Below, one piece after another: positions 43,098 to 51,679 of a stretch of DNA of 64,000 nt. Position 1 is the stretch's first letter; each line of letters starts with the position of its first letter. The notes below the pieces were generated by a model that was not told the DNA's origin, made no database searches, and saw only the letters and a list, made by a program, of their open reading frames with translations. Source of the DNA: Thalassobacillus devorans (GTDB taxonomy: Bacteria > Bacillota > Bacilli > Bacillales > Halobacillaceae); the NCBI RefSeq assembly GCF_900176565.1, contig NZ_FXEH01000006.1, positions 248,001 to 312,000 of the forward strand. Reading direction: 5' to 3'. A program made the translations under genes and the position numbers.

Positions 43098-43271
43098 AAA
43101 AGAACATCAAATCAACATACTAATTGTGGGAGTAGTTGATTGATGCTCTACAAATTGCTTATCTATCATTCTATTAGAAACTGAATGGAAATTCAATGAA
43201 TTGAACTTAACCTGGTGTGGTAGGGGGAGAAAAAAGATCCCTCTACCGATTCTGTAAAGGAGCGTTGTGTA

Positions 43272-44054
43272 ATGAGGTTTGTCCGTTATAAAACAGACAA
43301 GGAATCTACGATAAAACAAGGCATTATATCAGATAGGTTAGTAAGAGAAGTCAGTGGTGATATCTTCGATGGGTGGGAGTTTACTGGAGATTCTTTCCCG
43401 GAAGACACCGTCAAATTGGCTGCACCACTTGCTCCTAACCAAATCATCGGGATTGGAGCCAACTTTGTAGCCAAGAAGGAAGATTTGCCGGAGAAAGGAC
43501 CTGACATGCCAGTCTTTTTCTTTAAGCCAAATTCCTCGGTAATCGGACCGGGAGCAGATATCAAATTGCCCGCTTCCATAGAAGAAGCAAAATTTGAATC
43601 GGAGTTGGCCGTTGTTATTGGAAAGGAAGCTTCCGGAATCAAGGAAGAGGAAGTGTTCGATTATGTGTTTGGCTATACAATCGGTAACGATGTAACCGCA
43701 CCGAAGTTTTTCCATGAGGACGGACACTGGACGTTAGGGAAGTCGTTCGACACGTTCACGCCACTTGGCCCGGTTATTGAAACAGAGTTCGATGTGCTGG
43801 CAGCCCGAATCGAAGCTGTTCATAATGGTGAGAAAAAGCAGGACAGCCCTACTTCTTTGATGATTGTTTCTATCCAGCGTATGATTGCTTATTTAAGTAA
43901 TGTCATGACTCTTAAACCTGGTGATGTGATTCTTACTGGAAGTCCAGTAGGGGCAGAGTTTCTGAAAGAAAATGACGAAATTGCTTGTATCATAGAAGGG
44001 ATCGGCACGCTCAAGAATAAAGTAAGCAAAGTAAAGCAGACTTCTGTCGTTTAA
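43272..44054 (+). CDS. Fumarylacetoacetate hydrolase (FAH) family protein
   Basis: 260 aa. The N-terminal part (about 1-65) is short; the FAH domain follows with IIGIGANFVAKKEDLPEKGPDMPVFFFKPNSSVIGPG (in pieces), the metal ligands in FESELAVVIGKEA (ExE) and the Asp in GYTIGNDVTA, then LTGSPVGAEFL near the end. FAH enzymes split or decarboxylate beta-diketo acids (acylpyruvases, oxaloacetate decarboxylase, isomerases). Here it lies between the S component and the LacI gene, so it is probably part of the same regulon; its exact role in nucleoside breakdown is unclear. Confidence 0.82.
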   Translation: MRFVRYKTDKESTIKQGIISDRLVREVSGDIFDGWEFTGDSFPEDTVKLAAPLAPNQIIGIGANFVAKKEDLPEKGPDMPVFFFKPNSSVIGPGADIKLPASIEEAKFESELAVVIGKEASGIKEEEVFDYVFGYTIGNDVTAPKFFHEDGHWTLGKSFDTFTPLGPVIETEFDVLAARIEAVHNGEKKQDSPTSLMIVSIQRMIAYLSNVMTLKPGDVILTGSPVGAEFLKENDEIACIIEGIGTLKNKVSKVKQTSVV

Positions 44055-44064
44055 ATTTATAGGC

Positions 44065-44084
44065 ATATAAAAACGTTTCCACAT
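44065..44084. promoter_or_regulatory. LacI-type operator
   Basis: ATATAAAAACGTTTCCACAT, the exact 20-bp reverse complement of 42362-42381. It lies between the FAH and lacI genes, 1.7 kb from its partner, which would suit DNA looping. Confidence 0.7.
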
Positions 44085-44145
44085 ACTTCCTCTAGCTGTT
44101 AGGGATTAATTCCTGAAAATTATAATGAAAATTTTCAGAAAAATA

Positions 44146-44263
44146 TTGAATCGTTTGCCTAATAGCCGTATAATAAACCTTAAGTAAACGTTTTCAACTA
44201 GGTGCATAGAAAGAGTAAGAGAGAACTTTCTATTTATAGATATAAGAAAACGTTTCCACAAAT
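44146..44263 (+). promoter_or_regulatory. Promoter and operators of the LacI-family gene
   Basis: TTGAAT (44146-44151), 17 bp, TATAAT (44169-44174). Operators follow: TAAGTAAACGTTTTCAACTA at 44181-44200, and AAGAAAACGTTTCCACAAAT within 44240-44263. They imply autorepression. Confidence 0.78.
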
Positions 44264-44283
44264 TATTTGAGGAAGTGAAAAAT

Positions 44284-45309
44284 GTGGAAAAGACAGTGAC
44301 GATCAAAGATGTTGCTCGGAAGGCGAACGTATCAATTTCAACTGTTTCCCGAGTATTAAATAACAGTGGTTATACCAGTGCAAGTGTGAAAGAGAAAGTA
44401 AACAAAGCGGTGGATGAATTGAAATTTCAGAAAAACATGGTAGCAACCGCGATGATCAAGAAACAGACATCGACCTTCGGATTAATCATACCTGACATAA
44501 AAAACATTTTTTACGGGGAACTGACGAGGGCGATTGAAGACAAAGCCCATCAGCACGGGTTCAATGTCATCCTTTGTAATACCGATAATAATCTCGAAAA
44601 AGAAAAAGAGTACCTGAACTTCCTGCTCCGGAAAGGGATTGATGGAATCATCTTTTCCACACCGGAAATTAATGACAGGAATATCCGTGAAGTGATGAAG
44701 TCGAGACCGGATCTTCCGATGGTCATCCTTGGAAGTAAAGTTCAGAATGTCAGGCTTGATGAAGTATTAGTAGATAACTTCGATGGGGGCTATACAGCTA
44801 CGGAGCATTTGATTGACTTGGGGCATGAAAAAATAGGATACATTGGTGGTCAACAGGATTCCTATGCTACAGTTGAACGTTTGAAAGGGTTCAAGGCTGC
44901 ACTGGAAGAACGGGGGCTCCCACTGGATAAGAAACATGTTAAGCTGGATGAATTTAAGATTCATAGTGGTTATGAAAAAGGAAAAGAGATGCTTGCAAAG
45001 AAGGATCGGCCGACGGCGATTTTTGCAGGTAACGACGCAATTGCCGTAGGTGTTTATAAAGCAGCCCGTGAGTTGGAGATGAAGATTCCAGAAGATTTAT
45101 CCGTTATTGGATTTGATGATTCCCAATTCGCCGAGATTGTCGATCCAGGTTTGACAACGATTCGGACGCCAATCGCTGAAATGGGGGAAAAAACAGTAGA
45201 ACTAGCTGTTCAAATTATTAAGGAGAACAAAAATTTCAAAGAAAGCATCATGTTCCCGCCAACCTTGATAGAACGTGCATCGACTGCCAGTATCAAGAAG
45301 GTTCATTAA
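44284..45309 (+). CDS. LacI family repressor of the nucleoside/ECF gene set
   Basis: About 341 aa. The helix-turn-helix TVTIKDVARKANVSISTVSR and hinge LKFQKNMVATAMIKKQ occupy the first 60 residues; the periplasmic-binding-like ligand domain follows, with FGLIIPDIKNIFYGELTRAIE and GYIGGQQDSYATVERLKGF. I choose the GTG at 44284 because GAGGA is 10 bases upstream; the GTG at 44275 is too close. Five AAACGTTT-type operators around it suggest local, auto-regulated control. The ligand is presumably a nucleoside or a pentose phosphate (inference). Confidence 0.88.
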   Translation: MEKTVTIKDVARKANVSISTVSRVLNNSGYTSASVKEKVNKAVDELKFQKNMVATAMIKKQTSTFGLIIPDIKNIFYGELTRAIEDKAHQHGFNVILCNTDNNLEKEKEYLNFLLRKGIDGIIFSTPEINDRNIREVMKSRPDLPMVILGSKVQNVRLDEVLVDNFDGGYTATEHLIDLGHEKIGYIGGQQDSYATVERLKGFKAALEERGLPLDKKHVKLDEFKIHSGYEKGKEMLAKKDRPTAIFAGNDAIAVGVYKAARELEMKIPEDLSVIGFDDSQFAEIVDPGLTTIRTPIAEMGEKTVELAVQIIKENKNFKESIMFPPTLIERASTASIKKVH

Positions 45310-45345
45310 GCAATCACACGCAACAAGGCAAAAGGAGGAAAACAT

Positions 45346-46239
45346 ATGAATAGTTTGTACATGCCGAAAGATAGTTTGATCCATAGCCTGGACCCACGGA
45401 CAAAGATGTTGTTTGTTGTATTTGTTGTCGCAAGTTCGTTCATCCTTAATGATCCTGCCTTACAGCTTGTTTTTCTGGTAGCACTGTTTCCATTGGTAGT
45501 CTTGGCGAAAGTGGTGAAACCCTATCTCATCTCGATCCAGTTTTTACTGCTGTTCGCTGTACTGATCATGACCGTGCATGGTATCTATAATCCGATTGGA
45601 GTGACTCCGGTTTTTGAAATATTCGGAGGCCTGACATTTAAATATGAATCGATGGTCTACGCATCGGTCATGTCCTTCCGGATCCTGGTTATCGGTACTG
45701 CCGCCGTGTTATTCGTCATGACAACCCACCCATCCGATATGGCGTCGGCACTTGTAAAGTGGAAAGTCCCTCACTCGTTTGCGTTTATATTATTATCGAC
45801 CTTTCAGATCATCCCCATCATTGCCAGGGAAGCCAAAATCGTCATGGAAGCCCAGCAGGCAAGGTGCCTAGATGTAAAAGGAAGCCTCATACAACGGGTT
45901 AAAAATCTGGTTCCGATGTTCGCCCCTCTTTTTATTATTACATTCATGAAAGTGCATCAGCTATCTTACGTGTTGGAATGCCGCGCATTCAGTCGTAAGG
46001 GAGAAAAGACAAGCCTTCGCGAAACGAAAATAGGTTCACTTGACTATACCTTCCTATTAGGAATGCTTGGTTTCCTGGCTTTTGAAATCTATCTGAAATT
46101 GTTCATGATGGGCTCATTACAACTTACGACTGATGCTTTACTCACGTACTCATTGTTTGGAACATGGATCGTATTTGGGTTTATGATTATCAAATTTGTG
46201 GTGAAACAATTTCAGGGAAAGATCGGAGGGGCTAACTGA
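45346..46239 (+). CDS. ecfT: ECF transporter T component (EcfT)
   Basis: 297 aa, about six helices. Starts with the EcfT pattern DSLIHSLDPRTKMLFVVFV. The two coupling motifs are AQQARCLDVKG (about 172-182; the usual ARG is ARC here) and ECRAFSRKGEKT (about 214). These bind the two ATPases. AAAGGAGG precedes the ATG. The stop codon shares bases with the ecfA1 start (TGATG). Confidence 0.9.
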   Translation: MNSLYMPKDSLIHSLDPRTKMLFVVFVVASSFILNDPALQLVFLVALFPLVVLAKVVKPYLISIQFLLLFAVLIMTVHGIYNPIGVTPVFEIFGGLTFKYESMVYASVMSFRILVIGTAAVLFVMTTHPSDMASALVKWKVPHSFAFILLSTFQIIPIIAREAKIVMEAQQARCLDVKGSLIQRVKNLVPMFAPLFIITFMKVHQLSYVLECRAFSRKGEKTSLRETKIGSLDYTFLLGMLGFLAFEIYLKLFMMGSLQLTTDALLTYSLFGTWIVFGFMIIKFVVKQFQGKIGGAN

Positions 46240-47087
46240 TGGCGGCAAAAGCAATTGAAGTGAACAATCTGACCTTCAGCTATCCGGACACCGATGAGCC
46301 GGTACTGAAAGATATCAATTTTTCCATCAACCATGGCGAAATCCTCGGGATCATCGGACCAACAGGAGCAGGAAAGTCAACGCTCGCCATGTGTGTGAAT
46401 GGACTGGTACCGCAAGTCATCAATGGCGAGATGGAAGGAACGGTAAAAGTAAATGGCTCTAAGGTAAGTGAAAGTTCGGTTGCCAAAATGTCCGAGGAGG
46501 TCGGTTTCGTTTTCCAGGAACCCGAGAACCAATTGAGTCAGATGACAATTGAAGAAGAAATCGCCTTCGGGATGGGAAATCTCGGAGTGCCAAGAGATGA
46601 GATGCTTGGCCGGATCACGCACGCCCTTGATCAGGTCGGTTTGACCGGTTTTGAAAAAAGAAGCCCGCTGGCTTTATCAGGCGGACAGCAGCAAAGGCTT
46701 GCGATTGCCGCCGTGCTGGCAATGCGACCGTCGATCATGATTATGGATGAGCCGACTTCGATGCTTGATCCGAAAGGAAAGAATGAAGTGTACGACGTTC
46801 TGAAAAACCTGAAGGATTATGGGATGACCGGCATCATCATCGACCATGAAGTAGAGCGAATCGCAGCATACTGCGACAAAGTCCTTGTTTTGCATGAAGG
46901 AGAAGTTCAAATGTTCGCTCCTTCTGATGAAGTATTTACGAATATTCGGCAATTGCATGAACTGACGCTGAATGCTCCTCAAGTTACGGAGTTTCTGGCC
47001 AGCTATAACCAGACTTTTGGCAAGGATGTAAAGTTGTCTACGACATTAGAAGAATCCGTTAACAATTTTGAAAGCGCATGCAAATAA
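46239..47087 (+). CDS. ecfA1: ECF transporter ATPase A1
   Basis: 282 aa ABC ATPase. Walker A GPTGAGKST (about 41-49), Q-loop FVFQEPENQLSQ, signature LSGGQQQRLAIA (about 147-158), Walker B IMIMDEPTSMLD, and the H-loop IIIDHEVE. The LSQ after the Q-loop is typical of ECF ATPases. It overlaps ecfT by one base, so the two are coupled. The C-terminal 50 residues are diverged. Confidence 0.93.
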   Translation: MAAKAIEVNNLTFSYPDTDEPVLKDINFSINHGEILGIIGPTGAGKSTLAMCVNGLVPQVINGEMEGTVKVNGSKVSESSVAKMSEEVGFVFQEPENQLSQMTIEEEIAFGMGNLGVPRDEMLGRITHALDQVGLTGFEKRSPLALSGGQQQRLAIAAVLAMRPSIMIMDEPTSMLDPKGKNEVYDVLKNLKDYGMTGIIIDHEVERIAAYCDKVLVLHEGEVQMFAPSDEVFTNIRQLHELTLNAPQVTEFLASYNQTFGKDVKLSTTLEESVNNFESACK

Positions 47088-47106
47088 ACACATGGAGGTG
47101 AAGCGA

Positions 47107-47955
47107 GTGGAACCATATATCTCAGTGAAAAATGTCTCTCATAAGTACCCGAATGGAGTGACTGCCATCAAAGATATCAACCTCGACATCCACGAAGGAG
47201 AAGTGGTCGCTATCCTTGGCAGTAACGGATCCGGCAAAACAACACTCGTCAAGCATTTCAATGGCCTGCTCAAACCAACCAAAGGTGAGATTACGGTAGG
47301 TACGATGAATACTAAAAAAGAGAGGATTTCGAAACTGTCGAGCCAGGTCGGGTATGTGTTCCAAAATCCCAATCACCAGACATTCCTTCCATCTGTCAGG
47401 CAAGAATTGGCTTACGGCTGTAAAAATCTGAAGATGGCAGAGGAGGACATCGAAACACGAGTCCAGAAGGCAATCGACCTTTTTCAGCTGAAAGAGCGGT
47501 TGGATGATAACCCATTTGATTTGAACTCGAGCCAGCGTAAAGAAGTAGCGATGGCATCAATCATGGCGGTATCACCGAAGGTAATCGTTTTGGACGAGCC
47601 GACAACCGGACAGGATCATAAAGGGTGTAAGCGGGTGCTGGAACTTGTACGGATGTTTAAGAGAGAAGGGCATATCGTCGTACTCATCACTCACGACATG
47701 CACTTGATCGGTGAACTGAATTGTCGGACGGTCGTCATGAATCAAAGTGAGAAAATCGCAGATGACCACGCAAGTGTTGTGTTTTCTGATAAAGGGATTA
47801 TGGAGGAAGCCGGACTGCAGCCCCCTCAAATAACCCAGTTTGCCAATCAAATTACCAGCTTTGATGAAACGAAAACCTATTTGACCGTCGAATCAATTAT
47901 TGAATGGATGAAAGCGAATAAAGAGGAGGATGTAAAAGTTGGCACAGGATCTTAA
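47107..47955 (+). CDS. ecfA2: ECF transporter ATPase A2 with degenerate signature motif
   Basis: 282 aa from a GTG at 47107, 8 bases after GGAGG; an ATG at 47068 would place the ribosome site inside the gene. Walker A GSNGSGKTTL, Q-loop YVFQNPNHQTFLPSV, Walker B VIVLDEPTTGQD and H-loop LITHDMH are normal. The signature is LNSSQRKEVAMAS instead of LSGGQ, so one of the two ATP sites is probably impaired. It overlaps the next gene by 17 bases. Confidence 0.9.
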   Translation: MEPYISVKNVSHKYPNGVTAIKDINLDIHEGEVVAILGSNGSGKTTLVKHFNGLLKPTKGEITVGTMNTKKERISKLSSQVGYVFQNPNHQTFLPSVRQELAYGCKNLKMAEEDIETRVQKAIDLFQLKERLDDNPFDLNSSQRKEVAMASIMAVSPKVIVLDEPTTGQDHKGCKRVLELVRMFKREGHIVVLITHDMHLIGELNCRTVVMNQSEKIADDHASVVFSDKGIMEEAGLQPPQITQFANQITSFDETKTYLTVESIIEWMKANKEEDVKVGTGS

Positions 47956-48799
47956 ATGGAAAGCTAAAGCAGATCGACCAGAAAACGCGGATCAATCACA
48001 ATACCATATTCGCTGCCGCCCGGGCGATGTAGAAAAATACGTATTACTTCCGGGTGACCCGGAGCGAGTCGGACAAATGGCGGCGTTATGGGAAGAAAAA
48101 CGACATGTCGCCACCTATCGGGAGCATGTGACCTATACCGGGAAAGTTGGTGGCGTTGGCATCTCAGCTTGTTCGACAGGGGCAGGGGGGCCATCAACCG
48201 CAAGTGCATTAGAAGAACTCGCCGAAATTGGCGCCGAAACTTTCATTCGCGTCGGTACTTGCGGGGCCATGCAGGAAAACATCGAACCAGGGGACTTGAT
48301 CATCTGTGCCGGAGCGGTCCGTTATGACGGGACGAGCGACCAGTACGTCGATCATAAATATCCTGCCATCGCGAACCAGGAAGTTGTGATGGCCCTAATC
48401 GAAGCGGCAGAACGTATTGGGGCAACTTATCACGTCGGAATCGGATATACCGCAGCATCCTTCTTCTGCGGGCAGGGCAGACCTGGGTTTAACAACTACA
48501 GGCAGAGCTGGATGGAGACCATCATGGAAGATATGCAAAAAGCCGGCGTTTTGAATTTTGAGATGGAAGCATCCACAGTGTTGACACTAAGCAGCCTGTT
48601 CAACTTGAGAGCCGGGGCTGTATTTACCGCAGTAGCGAACCGGGTGAAAGATGAATTTGAATATAAAGGGGAAGGTGTAGCCCAATCGATCGCTGTTGCT
48701 ACAGAGGCGACAAAGATTCTCAATGAGTGGGATGAATTGAAAAAGCGCTCAGGAAAACCTTACTTTTTCCCATCATTATTACAGCAAGCCCAAAAATAG
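47939..48799 (+). CDS. Nucleoside phosphorylase, uridine phosphorylase family
   Basis: 286 aa from a TTG 9 bases after GAGGAGG. NP-I fold: phosphate-binding LLPGDPERV (residues 34-42), CSTGAGGPSTASALEEL, FIRVGTCGAMQ (the RxGTxG motif), and the family's FNFEMEASTVLTLS (E-M-E, ribose binding). It splits a pyrimidine or purine nucleoside with phosphate into base and (deoxy)ribose-1-phosphate. Base specificity is not deducible. Part of the LacI-controlled set; translationally coupled to ecfA2. Confidence 0.88.
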   Translation: MAQDLKWKAKADRPENADQSQYHIRCRPGDVEKYVLLPGDPERVGQMAALWEEKRHVATYREHVTYTGKVGGVGISACSTGAGGPSTASALEELAEIGAETFIRVGTCGAMQENIEPGDLIICAGAVRYDGTSDQYVDHKYPAIANQEVVMALIEAAERIGATYHVGIGYTAASFFCGQGRPGFNNYRQSWMETIMEDMQKAGVLNFEMEASTVLTLSSLFNLRAGAVFTAVANRVKDEFEYKGEGVAQSIAVATEATKILNEWDELKKRSGKPYFFPSLLQQAQK

Positions 48800-48817
48800 A
48801 TGACGAGGAGGAATACT

Positions 48818-49618
48818 ATGAAAATCGGTATTGTTGGAGGTACAGGGTTTTATAATTTAGTAGATAATATGAAAGAAAGAACGGTAACGACAGAATACGG
48901 GGATGCCGTCGTTTATGAAGGCGAACATGCCGGGAAGGAAATCTACTTTTTGCCAAGGCATGGCAAGACTCATGACAGCCTGGCCCATCAGATCAATTAT
49001 CGTGCAAACATGATGGCGCTGAAGCAGCTCGAAATTGATCACGTCATTGCGATGTGTGCGGTCGGATCCCTGAATCCGGAAATACCAGTCGGGAAGCTGG
49101 CACTGCTTGATCAGTTCCTCGATGCTACGACGAATCGCATCAATACTTACGATAAATATTCCGTAGAGATTACGCAGCCTTATTGCCCTGACCTTAACCA
49201 GACGTTTAAGAATGCAGCGGAAGCCTTGGATATCGACCTGGTACCAAAAGCCAACTATGTCTGTGTCGATGGACCGCGTTATGAAACAGCACTGGAAATT
49301 CAGTTATATAAGCAATGGGGAATGGATGTCGTCGGGATGACGAATGCAACTGAAGCTATTTTAGCCCGTGAGCTTGGGCTGGCCTATGCTGTAGTAGTCA
49401 TCTCTACTGATCTCGCGGCTGGTACAACCGATGTTCCACCTGATCTTGATACCCATAAAAATGTTGTGAAAGATAACCAGGAAAAAATCAAGGATCTATT
49501 CCTGAAAACAGTAGAACTGGCAACTGCTGACAAGCCATCGATTGCCCATGAAGCATATGAACGGGCACTGGCAGCGCGGGCGGCAAAGCTTAAAAAAGCA
49601 CAAGTAACAAACGCATAA
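48818..49618 (+). CDS. Purine/5'-methylthioadenosine phosphorylase family (MtnP-like)
   Basis: 266 aa from the ATG at 48818, after GAGGAGG. Family motifs: MKIGIVGGTGFYNL, FLPRHGKTHDSLAHQINYRANM, and CVDGPRYETALEIQLYKQW, with the MTAP/PNP class-II end VVGMTNATEAILARELGLAYAVV (in parts). MtnP-type enzymes split 5'-methylthioadenosine, 5'-methylthioinosine, 5'-deoxyadenosine or adenosine. With a deaminase gene next to it, an inosine-type substrate is possible. A second phosphorylase besides 47939-48799 implies two nucleoside classes. Confidence 0.88.
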   Translation: MKIGIVGGTGFYNLVDNMKERTVTTEYGDAVVYEGEHAGKEIYFLPRHGKTHDSLAHQINYRANMMALKQLEIDHVIAMCAVGSLNPEIPVGKLALLDQFLDATTNRINTYDKYSVEITQPYCPDLNQTFKNAAEALDIDLVPKANYVCVDGPRYETALEIQLYKQWGMDVVGMTNATEAILARELGLAYAVVVISTDLAAGTTDVPPDLDTHKNVVKDNQEKIKDLFLKTVELATADKPSIAHEAYERALAARAAKLKKAQVTNA

Positions 49619-49620
49619 GG

Positions 49621-51042
49621 ATGATGAGTGTTCTCATAAAAAATGCGGAACTGGTAACGATGGAAGACCAGCGGGTGATAACTGGCAGTCTGCTGATAGA
49701 AGGCGGAAAAATAAAGCATATTTTTCCAGAAGGAGAACTGCCAGATTCCTGTCTCGCAGAGGAAGTGGTTGATGCCGATGGGAAGTTAGTGATTCCTGGC
49801 ATGACCAATGCCCACTATCATTCCTATTCCAATCTATTAAAGGGAACGGAAAGCAGCTATCCGCTTGAACTCTGGTCACTGTATACCATTGCTTTTGGAC
49901 ACTCGCTGTCAGATGAAGATATTCATGATGCTGTCCTGTTGGGTGCCGCGGAGATGATCCGAAACGGCATCACAGGCTGTATCGATCATTTCCCGCATTT
50001 TCCGAAAGCAGAATCCGCACTGGAAGCTTATCGAGAATCCAATATGCATGTCGCGTTCGCTCCGATGCTGCACGATATACAAGATCACGACTTTTTACAG
50101 ATAGATTTCCCAGATAGGATAAAGCAGAAGCTGGCTGCTTCGAAACCGCCGACACCGGAACGTATGAAACATTTTTATGAAGGTTTAATCAGGCGGTGGC
50201 ACGGAAAAGACGAGCGGATTCATATCATGATTGGTCCGAATGCGCCACAGCGGTGCAGTCGGGAGATGCTTCGGTTATCCCGGGAACTTAGTGATTTATA
50301 CGCTTTGAATGTCCATACCCATCTGCTGGAAACATATCTCCAGCGCGACTACGGTATGAGGACCTACAAAAAGGGTATAATCGGTCATCTTGATCGTGCT
50401 GGGTTGCTGAATGAGCGTTTATCTGCTGCCCACGCCGTCTGGCTGGCACCAGAAGAAATCGATTTGTTAGAAGACCGTGGAGTATCGATCATCCATAACC
50501 CTGCCAGCAATAAAATTCTTGGAAGCGGGACAGCACCGATTATGACCTATATGGAAAAAGATATGCCCGTGAGTCTTGGCACTGACGCCAGCAACTGCGG
50601 GACGAGTCATAATTTATTTGAAATGATGAGGCTGGCGCTAATGATGCAGCGAAACAATGCTTCCGAATATAAGTGGTGGCCGAGTGCTCACAACATGCTT
50701 GAAATGGGAATCATCCAGGGAGCGGCGTTACTTCCAGGCAAGCGGGGGAAAATTAAAGCCGGTTATGAAGCCGATCTTGTTTTTCTTAATAAAAACACCC
50801 CTGCCTGGGCGGCTGCTAATGACGTTCATGAGCAGCTTGTCTTCCATGAGAATGGGCAATCGATTGAGTCGGTGATGATTAAAGGAAAATGGGTCATGCG
50901 CGATCGTAAAATCCTCTCGTTTAATGAAAATGATGTGATTAACCGGGTCCGGAGGCGCTCACACCACCGCCTGGAAAAAAGCGCAGAAGCCCTAAGATTT
51001 GCAGAGGAACAGAAACCGTTTTTTGAAGCGATTTATAAATGA
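49621..51042 (+). CDS. Amidohydrolase, probable nucleoside deaminase (MtaD/chlorohydrolase type)
   Basis: 473 aa, Zn-dependent TIM-barrel amidohydrolase. Metal ligands: HYH in GMTNAHYHSYSNLLKG (about 60), His in NVHTHLLETYLQRDYG (about 235), His in SAAHAVWL (about 265), and Asp in VSLGTDASNCGTSHN (about 322). Also NPASNKILGSGTAPI. These are marks of the MTA/SAH deaminase and chlorohydrolase group. It probably deaminates adenosine-like nucleosides; other ring substrates are possible. Start ATG 49621 or 49624; the ribosome site (ATAAGG) is weak, so coupling to the gene before it (2-bp gap) is likely. Confidence 0.78.
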   Translation: MMSVLIKNAELVTMEDQRVITGSLLIEGGKIKHIFPEGELPDSCLAEEVVDADGKLVIPGMTNAHYHSYSNLLKGTESSYPLELWSLYTIAFGHSLSDEDIHDAVLLGAAEMIRNGITGCIDHFPHFPKAESALEAYRESNMHVAFAPMLHDIQDHDFLQIDFPDRIKQKLAASKPPTPERMKHFYEGLIRRWHGKDERIHIMIGPNAPQRCSREMLRLSRELSDLYALNVHTHLLETYLQRDYGMRTYKKGIIGHLDRAGLLNERLSAAHAVWLAPEEIDLLEDRGVSIIHNPASNKILGSGTAPIMTYMEKDMPVSLGTDASNCGTSHNLFEMMRLALMMQRNNASEYKWWPSAHNMLEMGIIQGAALLPGKRGKIKAGYEADLVFLNKNTPAWAAANDVHEQLVFHENGQSIESVMIKGKWVMRDRKILSFNENDVINRVRRRSHHRLEKSAEALRFAEEQKPFFEAIYK

Positions 51043-51058
51043 AGAGGAGGAATTCACC

Positions 51059-51661
51059 ATGTCACTAGATTTGTTGAAAAAAGAATTAGAGTACGTCTCT
51101 CATAAAGTCTATCAAAAAGGCTTTACCCAGGCGACGGGCGGCAACATTAGCGTAAGAATTCCTGGTACGGATAACGTTTTAATCAAGCGAAGCGGTATCA
51201 GTTTAGGGGAAGTTAGCCGCGAAGATGCACTAATCGTCAACATGGAGGGCGAAGTGATCGAAGGGCAGGGAAAGCCTTCAAAAGAAATCGGCTTTCACTT
51301 AGGCATCTATAAAGTACGCCCCGATGTAAATGCTGTTGTTCACTGCCACCCGAATTATGCCATCGGCTATGCCTGTCTTGGCATGGAACTTCCACTTCCA
51401 ACCGTGACCGCGAGAAAGCTTCTCGGACATGTTCCGGTTGCGGATGTTGCGCCATCTGGCTCAAAAGAACTGGCTCAGCATGTCACAGATGTGTTCACCC
51501 AGTACCCGGATATTAAAATCTCTTTGATGAAAGATCATGGCGTCTGCTCAGTAGGTCCGACTCTCGAGGCTGCTTATAATGTTGTAGACCTTGCGGAAGC
51601 CACGGCGAAACAAGCGTTCATTTTATCGCAGCTACAGGCGAATGTAGCAGTTACCAGCTAA
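51059..51661 (+). CDS. Class II aldolase, fuculose-1-phosphate aldolase type
   Basis: 200 aa from the ATG at 51059, after GAAGAGGAGG. Features: ATGGNISVRIPG (phosphate loop), SGISLGEVSREDALIV, catalytic Glu in KPSKEIGFHLGIYKVRPDVNAVVHCHPNYA (in parts) with Zn ligands HCH, and the third Zn His in MKDHGVCSVG. Such enzymes cleave a ketose-1-phosphate to DHAP and an aldehyde. With an MtnA-like isomerase and nucleoside phosphorylases beside it, the likely substrates are ribulose-1-P, 5-deoxyribulose-1-P or 5-methylthioribulose-1-P. Confidence 0.88.
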   Translation: MSLDLLKKELEYVSHKVYQKGFTQATGGNISVRIPGTDNVLIKRSGISLGEVSREDALIVNMEGEVIEGQGKPSKEIGFHLGIYKVRPDVNAVVHCHPNYAIGYACLGMELPLPTVTARKLLGHVPVADVAPSGSKELAQHVTDVFTQYPDIKISLMKDHGVCSVGPTLEAAYNVVDLAEATAKQAFILSQLQANVAVTS

Positions 51662-51679
51662 TAACGAGGGAGGAATACG

